Shown in pieces: positions 1-11,373 of a DNA stretch of 64,000 nucleotides; within the stretch, counting starts at the first letter, position 1; every line of letters starts with the position of its first letter. Origin of the DNA: Aristolochia californica (taxonomy: Eukaryota > Streptophyta > Magnoliopsida > Piperales > Aristolochiaceae); NCBI GenBank assembly GCA_029961685.1, contig JARWKL010000015.1, forward strand, positions 17,110,801 to 17,174,800. Reading direction: 5' to 3'. Below the pieces are notes generated by a model that saw only the letters and a program-made list of their open reading frames with translations, had not been told where the DNA came from and ran no database searches. Both the position numbers and the translations under genes were made by a program.

Positions 1-300
1 CTATTAGGGGTTGTACAAGTGGAATTTCCTAAACATGGATAACAAAACTTTGGTGTTCATTTTTAGTGCATGAAATAATTTTTTTCACTTACATTTATTA
101 TAGTTTTCAATTTTTTTTGCATACATAAACTCTGAAATTTTCATTTTATTGTAATCTATTTGTCTTATCTTTTTGTCTCCCAGAAAAATGGGAGAGTGAA
201 AACTCAAGTTTGGATTTGAAAAAAAATTGAACTTTCAAAATGGAAAAGCACAACTGCCGAGAGAAATAATTCCAAAAAGTATCTGTGATTTTTAAGGATT

Positions 301-520
301 GTCAACTCTTTTGTTTTTTATATATTGTGTTTTTGAATCATCGGAAGAGTGGGGCGAGGCATTTTTAACTGAGTGTTGACTGCCTAACCAAAAGTCAACT
401 CTTTTAGTTTTTTATATATTGGATTTCGGAATCAACAAAAGAGGGGGGTGGGGGGGGGGGGGGGGGAGGTGGTGGGTGTGAGGTTTTTTTAACTGAGTGT
501 TGACTCCTCAACCAAAAGTC
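301..520 (+). repeat. 93-bp internal tandem duplication in monomer (first copy)
   Basis: The segment starting GTCAACTCTTTTG at 301 is repeated starting GTCAACTCTTTTAG at 394. Each copy runs through TTTTTATATATTG, a G-rich site and AACTGAGTGTTGACT. The offset is 93 bp. The duplication, together with a long G-run, makes this monomer about 807 bp instead of about 683 bp. Confidence 0.85.
450..466 (+). repeat. G-run, 17 bases
   Basis: Uninterrupted G17, preceded by a G6 run at 443-448, at the purine-rich site of the monomer, after ATCAACAAAAGAG. Confidence 0.9.
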
Positions 521-1099
521 ATTTCTAACCAAAATTATAGCCGTTACACATCATTAATCGATCAAAACATTTACGATGTAATATGATTGTAAGGTCCACT
601 TTTTGCAAAATAGGCAAAAAATGGGTTGTTTGGCTCTGGTAAATATCCCACCGCAAGTTAACTTGACAATTTCATTTTTTCTAGTCCTTGAAATTTTTGG
701 ATCATTCAGTCATTTGCATCATCAACATGTTTCTGGCATGCATATCCACCACATTTAAAACATGTTAGGATCAATTAGAAATCTCTTTCTTATAAAATTC
801 GACCAAGCTATTAGGGGTTGTACTAGTGGAATTTCCCAAACATGGATAACAAAACTTTGGTGTTCATTTTTAGTGTGTGAAATAATTTTCTTCACTTACA
901 TTTATTATAGTTTTCAAATTTTTTTGCATACATAAACTCTAAAATTTTCATTATGTTGTGATCTTATCTTTTTGTTTCCCAGAAAAATGGGAGAGTGAAA
1001 ACTCAAGTTTGGATTTGAAAAAAAATTGAACTTCCAAAATGGAAAAGCACAATTGTTGAGAGAAATAATTCCAAAAAGTATATGTGATTTTTAAGGATT

Positions 1100-1292
1100 G
1101 TCAACTCTTTTGTTTTTTATATATTGTGTTTTTGAATCATCGAAAGAGTGGGGAGAGGCATTTTTAACTGAGTGTTGACTGCCAAACCAAAAGTCAACTC
1201 TTTTAGTTTTTTATATAATGGATTTCGGAATCAACAAAAGAGGGGGGGGGGGGGGGGTGAGGCATTTTTAACTGAGTGTTGACTCCTCAACC
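1100..1292 (+). repeat. 93-bp internal tandem duplication in monomer (second copy)
   Basis: The same 93-bp duplication as in the preceding monomer: GTCAACTCTTTTG at 1100 and GTCAACTCTTTTAG at 1193. Sharing the exact 93-bp offset shows the two monomers descend from one expanded monomer. This monomer is about 777 bp. Later monomers in the window lack the extra copy. Confidence 0.85.
1242..1257 (+). repeat. G-run, 16 bases
   Basis: Uninterrupted G16 at the same monomer position as the other G-runs, within the second 93-bp-duplicated monomer. Confidence 0.9.
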
Positions 1293-2053
1293 AAAAGTCA
1301 TTTCGAACCAAAATTATAGCCGTTACACATCATTAATCGATCAAAACATTTACGATGTTATATGATTGTTAGGTCCACTTTTTGCAAAATAGGCAAAAAG
1401 TGGGTTGTTTGGCTCTCGTAAATATCCCACCGCACTTTAACTTGACAATTTCATTGTTTCTAGTCCTTGAAATTTTTGGATCATTTAGTCATTTGCATCT
1501 TCATTATGTTTCTAGCATGCATATCCACATTTCAAACATGACAGGATCAATTAGAAATATTTTTCTTATAAAATTCCACCAAGAAATTAGGGGTTGTACT
1601 AGTGGAATTTTCCAAACATGGATAACAAAACATTGGTGTTCATTCTTTGTGCGTGAAAAAAAATTTCACTAACATTTATTATAGTTTTAAAATTTTTTTT
1701 GCATACATAAACCCAAAAAATTTCATTTTGTTGTGATCTATTTGCCTTATCTTTTTATTTACCTAAAAAAAGGGAGAGAAAACTCAAGTTTGGATTTGAA
1801 CAAAAATTGAATATCGAAAATTGAAATGCACAAATGTTGAGAGTGATAATTCCAAAAATTATCTGTGATTTTTAAGGATTGTAAAATCTTTAAGTTTTTT
1901 ATATATTGGATTTTGAAATATTCGGAAAGGGGGGGGGCGAGGCATTTTTTATTGAGTGTTGACTCCTAAACCATAAGTAGTTTATATAAAAAATTATAAC
2001 CGTTACTCATTATTAATCGATCAAAACATTACGATGATCTATGATTGTTAGGT

Positions 2054-2082
2054 CCACTTTTTGTAAAATAGGCAAAAAGTGG
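2054..2082 (+). repeat. Conserved 10-bp stem-loop of the monomer (perfect copy)
   Basis: CCACTTTTTG at 2054-2063 and CAAAAAGTGG at 2073-2082 are perfect inverted repeats around a 9-base loop TAAAATAGG. Most monomers carry the CCGCTTTTTG version, which leaves one G-T mismatch in the stem, while several (for example near 1375 and 3422) carry the perfect CCACTTTTTG form. The element is present throughout both halves of the array. Confidence 0.75.
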
Positions 2083-4917
2083 GTTGTTTGGCTCTGGGAA
2101 ATATCCCACCGCACGTTAACTTGAGAATTTAATTTTTTCTACTCTATGAAATTTTTGGATCATAAGGTCATTTGCATCTTCAACATGTTTCAGGCATGCA
2201 TATCCACCACATTTAACACATGTTAGGATCAATTATAAATCTCTTTCTAATAAAATTCCATCAAGCAATTAGGGATTGTACTAGTGGAATTTCCCACACA
2301 TGGATAACAAAACTTTGGTGTTCATTTTTAGTTCGTGAAATCATTTTCTTCACATACATTTATTATATTTTTCTAATTTTTTGCATACATAAACTCTATA
2401 TTTTTCATTTTGTTGTGATCTATTTGGCATATCTTTTTGTTTACCAGAAAAATGGGAGCATGAAAACTCAAGTTGGGATTTGAAAAAAAGTTGAACATCC
2501 ACATTGGAAATGCGAAAATGTTGAGAGATATAATTAAAAAAAGTACCTGTGATTGCTAAGGATTGTGAAATATTTTTGTTTTTCATATATGGGGTTTCGA
2601 AATAGACGGAAGAGGGGACCCGCGAGGCATTTTTAACTGAGTGTTGACTCTCGAACCAAAAGTCATTTCTAACAAAAAATATATCCGTTACACATCATTA
2701 ATTGATCCAAATATTTACGATGATATATAATTGTTAGCTCCGCTTTTTGTCAAATAGGCAAAAAGTTGTATGTTTGGCTCTGGTCAATATCCTACCGTAC
2801 GTTCACTTGAGAATTTAATTTTTTCTACTCCTTGAAATTTATGGATCATTAGCTTATTTGCAATTTCAACATGTTTTTGGCATGCATACCCACCACATTT
2901 AAAACATGTTAGGAACAATTAGAAATCTCTTTCTTATAAAATTCCACCAAGGTATTAGGGGATGTAGTAGTGGAATTTCCCAAACATGGATAACAAAACA
3001 TTGGTGTACATTTTTAGTGCGTGAAATAATTTTCTTCACTTACGTTTATTACAGTTATCAATTTTTTTTGCATACATAAACTCTAAAATTTTCATTTCGT
3101 TGTGATCTATTTGCCTTATCTTTTTGTTTACCAGAAAAATGGGAGAGTGAAAACTCAAGTTTGGATTTGAAAAAAAATTGAACATCCAAAATTGAAATGC
3201 ACAAATGCTGAGAGAGATAATTCCAAAAATATCTTTGACTTTTAAGGATTGTAAACTCTTTAGTATTTTATATATTGGATTTTGTAATCATCAGAAGAGG
3301 GGGGTCGAGGCATTTTTAACTGAGTGTTGACTCCTAAACCATAAGTCATTTATAAAAATAATTATAAGTGTTACACACCATTAATCAATCAAAACATTTA
3401 TGACGATCTATGATTCTTAGGTCCACTTTTTGTAAAATAGGCAAAAAGTGGGTTGTTCGGCTCTGGTAAATATCTCACCGCAAGTTAACTTGAGAATTTA
3501 ATATTTTTTTCTCCTTGAAATTATTGGATCAGTACGTCATTTGCATCTTCAACATGTTTTTGGCATGCATATCCACCACATTTAAAACATGTTAGGATCA
3601 ATTATAAATCTCTTTGTTATAAAATTCCATCAAACTATTAAGGGTTGCACTAGTGGAATTTCCCAAACAAGGATAAAAAAACTTTGGTGTTCATTTTTAG
3701 TGCGTGAAATAATTTTCTTCACTTATATTTGTTATAGTTTTCAAATGTTTTTTGCATACATAAACTCTAAAATTTTAATTTTTTTGTGATGTATTTGTCT
3801 TATCTTTTTGTTTACCGGAAAAATGGGAGAGAGAAATCTCATGTTTGGATTTGAAAAAAAATTGAGTTTCCAAAATGAAAATACACAACTGCTGAGAGTG
3901 ATAATTCCAAAAAGTATCTGTTATTTTTAAGGATTGTCAACTCTTTTTGTTTTTTATATATTGGGTTTTGGAATCATCGGAAGAGTGGGGCGAAACATTT
4001 TTAACTAAGTGTTGAGTCCCAAACAAAAAGTCATTTCTAACAAAAATTATAGTCATTACACATCATTAATCGATCAAAACATTTGTGATGATATATGATT
4101 CTTATGCCCATTTTTTTAAATAGAAAAAAAGTGGGTTGTTTTGCTCTGATAAGTATCCCACTGCACGTTAACGTGAGAATTTAATTTTTTCTACTCCTTG
4201 AATTTTTTGGATCATTAGGTCATTTGCATCTTCAACATGTTTTTGGCATGCATACCCACCACATTTCAAACATTTTAGGATCAATTAGAAATCTCTTTCT
4301 TATAAAATTCTACCAAGCTATTTGGGGTTGTACTAGTGGAATTTCCCACACATGGACAGCAAAACTTTGTTGTTCATTTTTAGTGTGTGAGATAATTTTC
4401 TTCACTAACATTTATTATTGATTTCAAATTTTTTTGCATACTTATGCTCTAAAATTTTCATTTTGTTGTGATCTATTTGCCTTATCTTTTTGTTTACCTG
4501 AAAAATGGGATAGTGAAAACTCAAGTTTGGATTTGAAGAAAAATTGAACATCCTAAAAGGAAATGCTCAAATGCTGAGAGAGATAATTCCAAAAAGTATC
4601 TGTGATTTTTAAGGATTGTAAACTCTTTTATTTTTTTATATATTGGGTTTTGCAATCATTGAATGAGGGGGGCAAGGCATTTTTAATTGTGTGTTGACTC
4701 CGAAACCAAAAGTCATTTCTAAAAAACATTTTTGATGTTACAAATCATTAATTGATTGAAACAGTTACGATGTCATATGATTGTTAGGTCCGCTTTTTGT
4801 AGAATAGGCAAAAAGTGGGGTTGTTGGGCTCTGGTAAATATCCCACCGCCGTTAACTTAAGAATTTAATTTTTTATAGTCCTTGAAATATTTGGATCATT
4901 AGGTCATTTGCATCTTC

Positions 4918-4960
4918 AACATGTTTCAGGCATGCATATCCACCACATTTAAAACATGTT
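4918..4960 (+). repeat. Conserved palindrome cluster of the monomer (example copy)
   Basis: AACATGTTT at 4918-4926 and AAACATGTT at 4952-4960 form 9-bp perfect inverted arms 25 bp apart. Between them is GGCATGCAT with the palindrome GCATGC. AACATGTT is itself a palindrome. The same layout is found in nearly every monomer on both sides of the inversion, and the segment between the arms is among the best conserved parts of the repeat. It could be a protein-binding site or simply well homogenised sequence; the sequence does not decide. Confidence 0.7.
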
Positions 4961-5598
4961 AGAATCAATTAGAAATCTCTTTCTTATAAAATTCCACCAA
5001 GCTATTAGGGGTTATACTAGAGGAATCTCCCAAACATGGATAACAAAACTTTGGTGTTCATTTTTAGTGCGTGAAATAATTTTCTTCACTTACATCTATT
5101 ATAGTTTTAATTTTTTGCATACATAAACTCTTAAATTTTCATTTGGTTGTGATCTATTTGCCTTATATTTTTGTTTAGCATAAAAATGGGAGAGTGAAAA
5201 CTCAAGTTTGGATTTGAAAAAAAAATTAACATCCAAAATGGAAATGCACAAATGCTGAGAGAGATAATTCCAAAAAGTATCTATGATTTTTAAGGATGGT
5301 AAACTCTTTTAGTTTTTTATATATTGGGTTTTTCAATCATCGAAAGAGGGGGGCAAGACATTTTTAACTGAGTGTTGACTCCCAAACCATATGTCATTTC
5401 TAAAAAAACTTATAGCCATTACACATAATTAATCGATCAAAACATTTATGATGATCTATAATTGTTAGGTCCGCTTTTTGTAAAATAGGCAAAAAGTGGG
5501 TTTTTTGGCTCTAGTAAATATCCCACCGCACGTTAACTTGGAAAATTAATTTTTTCTACTCCTTGAAAATTTTGGATCATTAAGTCATTTGCATCTTC
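4918..5598 (+). repeat. Representative satellite monomer (681 bp)
   Basis: One monomer is shown as a reference, cut from AACATGTTT at 4918 to the base before the next AACATGTTT at 5599. In order it holds the palindrome cluster (4918-4960), the CTATTAGGGG box near 5002, the ACAAAACTTTGGTG box, T-rich stretches, a TTGGATTTGAAAA box near 5209, the TATATATTGGG segment near 5320, the G-run site near 5345, the GAGTGTTGACTCCC box near 5369, the ATTAATCGATC box near 5429 and the stem-loop CGCTTTTTG/CAAAAAGTG near 5473. The 681-bp length is typical of the array and close to four nucleosome repeats, which is an inference only. Confidence 0.9.
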
Positions 5599-5899
5599 AA
5601 CATGTTTCTGGCATGCATATCCACCACATTTAAAATATGTTAGGATCAATTAGAAATCTCTTTCTTATAAAATTCCACCAAGCAATTAGGGGTTGTACTA
5701 GTGGAATTTCCCAAACATGGATAACAAAACTTTGGTGTTTCTTTTTAGTGCGTGAAAAAATTTTCTTCACTTACATTTATAGTAGTTTTCAATTTTTTTT
5801 GCATACATAAACTCTAAAATTTTCATTTTGTTGTGATCTATTTTCCTTATCTTTTTGTTTACGAGAAAAATGGGAGAGTGAAAACTCAAGCTTGGTTTG

Positions 5900-5976
5900 A
5901 AAAAAAGTATATGTGATTTTTGAGGATTGTAAACTCATTTTTTTTTTTTATATATAGGGTTTTGCAATCATCGGGA

Positions 5977-6009
<33 letters not shown>

Positions 6010-6150
6010 AGGGCAAGGATGATCTATGATTGTCAGGTCCGCTTTTTGTAAAATAGGCAAAACGAGGGATGTTTGGCTCTGGTAAATATCCCATCGCACG
6101 TTAACTTGATAATATAATTTTTTCTACTCCTTGAAATTTCATCATGTTTC
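5900..6150 (+). repeat. Internally deleted monomer
   Basis: Three deletions lie close together. At about 5905 the text goes from TTGGTTTGAAAAAA straight to AAGTATATGTG, losing about 60 bp that normally hold the AACATCCAAAATGG segment, with A-run homology at the join. At about 6010-6016 the sequence goes from the expanded G-run and GGGCAAG directly to GATGATCTATGATTG, losing about 110 bp. At about 6140 about 30 bp are missing before ATCATGTTTCTGG. The monomer is about 550 bp between anchors. Confidence 0.8.
5979..6008 (+). repeat. G-run, 30 bases
   Basis: Uninterrupted G30 at the monomer G-run site, directly followed by a deletion of the next ~110 bp of the monomer. Confidence 0.9.
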
Positions 6151-9100
6151 TGGCATGCAAATCCACTACATTTCCATGTTTAAAACATGTTAGGATCAAT
6201 TAGAAATCTCTTTCTTATAAAATTCCTCCAAGCTATTAACGGGGTTACAAGTGGAATTTCACAAATTTTGGTAACAAAAGTTCGGTGTTCATTTTTAGTG
6301 CATGAAATAATTTTCTTCACTTACATTTATTATAGTTTTCTATTTTTTTCATGCATAAACTCTAAAATTTTCATTTTGTTGTGATGTAATTTCCTTATCT
6401 TTTTGTTTACGAGAAAAATGGGTGGGTAAAAACTCAAATTTGGATTTGAAAAAAAATTGAACATCTAAAATGGAAATGCACAAATACTGAGAGAGATAAT
6501 TTCAAAAAGTATTTTTGAATTTGAAGGATTGTAAACTCTTTTAGTTTTTTATATATTGGGTTTTGCAATAATCGGAAGAGGGGAGCGAGGCATTTTTAAC
6601 TGAGCTTTGACTCCAAAACCATAAGTCATTTCTAACAAAAATTATAGCCGTTATACATCACTAATTGATCAAAACATTTACGATGATCTATGATTGTTAT
6701 ATCCGCTTTTTGTAAAATAGGCTAAAACTGGGTTGTTTGGCTCTGGTAAATATCCCAACACTTGTTAACTTGAGAATTTAATTTTTTCAACTCCTTGAAA
6801 TTTTTGGATCATTAAGTCGTTTTCATCTTCAACATGTTTTAGGCATGCATATCTACCACATTTAAAACATGTTAGGATCAATTAGAAATCTCTTTCTTAT
6901 AAAATTCCACCAAGCAACTAGGGTTTGTACTAGTGGAATTTCCCAAACATGGATAACAAAACTTTGGTGTTCATTTTTAGTGCGTGAAATAATTTTCTTC
7001 ACTTACATTAATTATAGCTTTCAATTTTTTACCTACTTAAATTCTAAAATTTTCTTTTTGAAAGTGATCTTTTTACCTTATCTTTATGTTTACGAGAAAA
7101 AAAGGAGAGTGAAAACTCTAGCTTGGATTTGAAAAAAAATTGAACATCCAAAATTGAAATGTACAAATGCTCAGAGAGATAATTCTGAAAGGTATCTGCG
7201 ATTTTTAAGGATCGTAAAATCTTTTAGTTTTTCATATATTGGGTTTTGCAATCGTCGGAAGAGGGGCGGCGAGGCATTTTTAAGTGAGTGTTGACTCCCA
7301 AACCATAAGTCAATTCTAACAAAAATTATAGTCGTTACACATCAATAATCGATCAAAATATTTACGATGATCTATAATTGTTAGGTCCACTTTTTGAAAA
7401 ATAGGCAAAAAATGGGATGTTTGGCTCTGGTAAATATCCCATTGAACGTTAACTTGAGAATTTAAATTTTTTCTACTCCTTGAAATTTTGGATCATTAGG
7501 TCATTTGCATCTTCATCATGTTTCTGGCATGCATATCCACCACATTTAAAACATGTTAGGATCAATTAGAAATCTCTTTCTTATAAAATTCCACCAAGCT
7601 ATTAGGGGTTGTACTAGTGAAATTTCCAAAACATGGATAACAAAACTTTTGGTGTTCATTTTTAGTGCATGAAATAATTTTCTTCACTTACATTTATTAT
7701 AGTTTTCTATTTTTTTCATGCATAAACTCTAAAATTTTCATTTTGTTGTGATGTAATTTCCTTATCTTTTTGTTTACGAGAAAAATGGGAGGCTAAAAAC
7801 TCAAATTTGGATTTGAAAAAAAGTTGAACATCTAAAATGGAAATGCACAAATACTGAGAAAGATATTTTTAAAAAGTATCTGTGAATTTGAAGGATTGTA
7901 AATTCTTTTAGTTTTTTATAGTTTGGGTTTTGCAATAAACGGAAGAGGGGGGCGAGGCATTTTTAACTGATCTTTGACTCATTTCTAACAAAAACTATAG
8001 CCGTTATACATCACTAATCGATCAAAACATTTACGATGATCTATGATTGTTATATCCGTTTTTTTTGTATATAAGGCTAAAAGTGGGTTGTTTGACTCTA
8101 GTAAATATCCCAACACAAGTTAACTTGAGAATTTAATTTTTTCTACTCCTTGAAATTTTTGGATCATTAAGTCGTTTTCATCTTCAATATGTTTCAGACA
8201 TGCATATCCACCAAATTTAAAACATGTTAGGATCAATTAGAAATCTCTTTCGTATAAAATTCCACCAAGCAACTAGGGTTTTTTGTACTAGTGGAATTTC
8301 CCAAACATGGATAACAAAACTTTGGTGTTCATTTTTAGTGCGTGAAATAATTTTCTTCACTTAAATTAATTATAGCTTTCAATTTTTTGCATACATAAAC
8401 TCTAAATTTTCTTTTTGTAAGTGATCTATTTGCCTTATCTTTTTGTTTACGAGAAAAAGGGAGAGTGAAAACTCTAGTTTGGATTTGAAAAAAAATTGAA
8501 CATCCAAAATGGAAATGCACAAATGCTCAAAGAGATAATTCCGAAAGGTATCTGCGATTTTTAAGGATTGTAAACTCTTTTAGTTTTTCATATATTGGGT
8601 TTTTCAATCGTCGGAAGAGGGGCGGCGAGGCATTTTTAACTGAGTGTTGACTCCCAAACTATAAGTCATTTCTAATAAAAATTATAGTTGTTACACATCA
8701 ATAATCGATCAAATCATTTATGATGATCTATGATTGTTAGGTCCTTTTTTTGTAAAATACGCAAAAAGAGGGATGTTGGGCTCTGGTAAATATCCCATCT
8801 CACGTTAACTTGAGAATTTAATTTTTTCTACTCCTTGAAATTTTCTGATCATTAGGTCATTTGTTTTCTGGCAAGCATATCCACCACATTTAAAACATGT
8901 TAGGATCAATTAGAAATCTCTTTCTTTTCAAATTTCACCAAGCTATTAGGGGTTGTACTAGTGGAATTTCTAAAACATGGATAACAAAACTTTCGTGTTC
9001 ATTTTTAGTGTGTGAAATAATTTTCTTCACATACATTTATTATAATTTTCAATTTTTTGCATATATAAACTCTAAATTTTTCATTTTTTTGTGATGTATT

Positions 9101-9740
9101 TGCCTTATCTTTTTGTTTACGAGAAAAATTGGTGGGTAAAAACTCAAATTTGAATTTGAAAAAAAATTGAACATCTAAAATGGAAATGCACAAATACTGA
9201 GAGAGATAATTTCAAAAAGTATCTGTGAATTTGAAGGATTGTAAACTCTTTTAGTTTTTTATATATTAGGTTTTACAATAATCGGAAGATGGGGGCGAGG
9301 CATTTTTAACTAAGCTTTGACTCCCAAACCATAACTCATTTCTATCAAAAATTATAGCCGTTATACATCACTAATCGATCAAAATATTTACGATGATGTA
9401 TGATTGTTATATCCGCTTTTTGTAAAATAGGCTAAAAGTTGGTTGTTTGGCTCTGGTAAATATCAACACATGTTAACTTGAGAATTTAATTTTTTCTACT
9501 CCTTGAAATTTTTGGATCATTAAGTCGTTTTCATCTTCAACATGTTTTAGGCATGTATATCCACCACATTTAAAACATGTTAGGATCAATTAGAAATCTC
9601 TTTCTTATAAAATTCCACCAAGCAACTAGGGTTTTTTGTACTAGTGGAATTTCCCAAACATGGATAACAAAAATTTGGTGTTCATTTTTAGTGCGTAAAA
9701 TAATTTTCTCCCCTTACATTTATTATAGTTTTCAATTTTT
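6045..9740 (+). repeat. Dimeric higher-order repeat, ~1.355 kb period, ~2.7 copies
   Basis: Alternate monomers share private variants. ATATCCGCTTTTTG-like text followed by CCCAACAC occurs near 6699, 8051 and 9410 (offsets 1352 and 1359). CCAAGCAACTAGGGT occurs near 6911, 8267 and 9617. AAGTCGTTTTCATC occurs near 6816, 8171 and 9522. The intervening monomers share ATGTTTCTGGCA or its variant near 6143, 7515 and 8863. The higher-order unit is therefore two monomers. Confidence 0.8.
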
Positions 9741-9742
9741 TT

Positions 9743-10460
9743 CTGATATAGTTTTCAATTTTTTGCTTACATAAACTCTAAGATTTTCATTTTTTTGTGA
9801 TCTATTTGCCTTATGTTTTTGTTTACGAGAAAAATACGAGAGCGAAAACACAAGTTTGGATTTTTAAAAAAATTAAACATCCAAAACAAATGCTGATAGA
9901 GATAATTCCAAAAAGTATCTGTGATTTTTAAGGATGGTAAACTCTTTTAGTTTTTTATATATTGGGTTTTGTAATTATTGGATGAGGGGGGTCGAGATCA
10001 TTTTAACTGAGTGGTGACTCCCAAACCAAAAATCATTTCTAACAAAAATTATAGCAATTACACATCAATAATCGATCAAAACATTTATGGTGATCTATGA
10101 TTGTTAGGTCCGCTTTTTGTAAAATAGGCAAATACTTGGTTGTTTGGCTCTGGTAAATATCCCACCGCATGTTTACTTGAGAATTTAATTTTTTCTACTC
10201 GAAATTTTTGGATCATTAGGTCATTTGCATCTTCAACATGTTTCAGGCATGCATATCCACCTCATTTAAAACATTTTAGGATTAATTAGAAATCTCTTTT
10301 TTATAAAATTCCACCAAGCTATTAGGGGTTTTACTAGTGGAACTTCCCAAACTTGGATAACAAAACTTTGGTGTTCATTTTTAGTGCGTGAAATAATTTT
10401 CTTCACTTACATTTATTATATTTTTCAATTTTTTTCACACATAAACTATAAAATTTTCAT
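9743..10460 (+). repeat. Block duplication A, copy 1 (offset ~4.12 kb)
   Basis: This segment shares rare variants with 13860-14580. Both have an extra local duplication beginning CTGATATAG (9743 and 13860), a GAGTGGTGACTCCC box, and CCACCTCATTTAAAAC followed by GGATTAATTAG (CTCATTT at 10261 and 14383). The offset of about 4.12 kb equals six monomers. Confidence 0.7.
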
Positions 10461-11344
10461 TTTTTGGTGATTTGTTTGCCTTATCTTTTTTTTACGAGAA
10501 AAATGGGAGAGTGAAAACTCAAGTTTGGATTTGAAAAAAAATTGAACATCCAAAATGGAAATTCTCAAATGATGAGAGAGGTAGTTCCAATGTATCTGCG
10601 AATTTTAAGGAATTTAAACTCTTTTAGTTTTTTATATATTGGGTTTTGCAATCATCGGAAGAGGGGGTGAGGCATTTTTAACTGAGTCTTGACTCCAAAA
10701 CCATAAGTCATTTTGAAAAAAAAATTTAGCCGTTACACATAATTAATCGATCAAAACATTTACGATGATCTATGATTGTTAGGTCCACATTTTGTAAAAT
10801 AGGCAAAAAGAGGGTTATTTGGCTCTGATAAATATCCCACCGCACGTTAACTTGAGAATTTAATTTTTTCTTCTCCTGGAAATTTTTTGATCATTAGGTT
10901 ATTTGCATCTTTAACATGTTTCAGACATGCATATCCACCACATTTAAAACATGTTAGGATCCACTAGAAATCTCTGTCTTATAAAATTCCACAAAGCTAA
11001 TTGTGGTTGTACTAGTGGAATTTTCCAAACATGGATAACAAAACTTTCTTGTTCTTTTTTAGTGCATCAAATAATTTTCTTCACTTACATTAATTATATT
11101 TTTCAATTTTTTGCTTACATAAACTCTAAGATTTTCATTTTGTTGTGATCTATTTGCCTTATGTTTTTGTTTACGAGAAAAATACGAGAGTGAAAACTCA
11201 TGTTTGGATTTGAAAAAAAAATTGAATATCCAATATGGAAACCGACAAATGCTGAGAGAGATAAATCCAAAAAGTATCTGTGATTGTTAAGGATGGTAAA
11301 CTCTTTTTGTTTTTTATATATTGGGTTTTTCGATCATCGGAAGA

Positions 11345-11373
11345 GGGGGGGGGGGGAGGGGGGGGGGGGGGGG
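11345..11373 (+). repeat. G-run, 12 + 16 bases with one A
   Basis: G12 at 11345-11356, one A, then G16 at 11358-11373, at the monomer G-run site after ATCATCGGAAGAG. Confidence 0.9.

Noticed and set aside
400..430. TATATATTGG segments as gene promoters
   Set aside because: They occur once per monomer as part of the satellite and have no downstream gene.
1382..1672. Short open frames of 60-96 codons scattered over the satellite on both strands
   Set aside because: They recur at the monomer period, overlap on opposite strands, and are broken in many monomers by indels. No domain or initiation context supports a gene, so they were not annotated as CDS.
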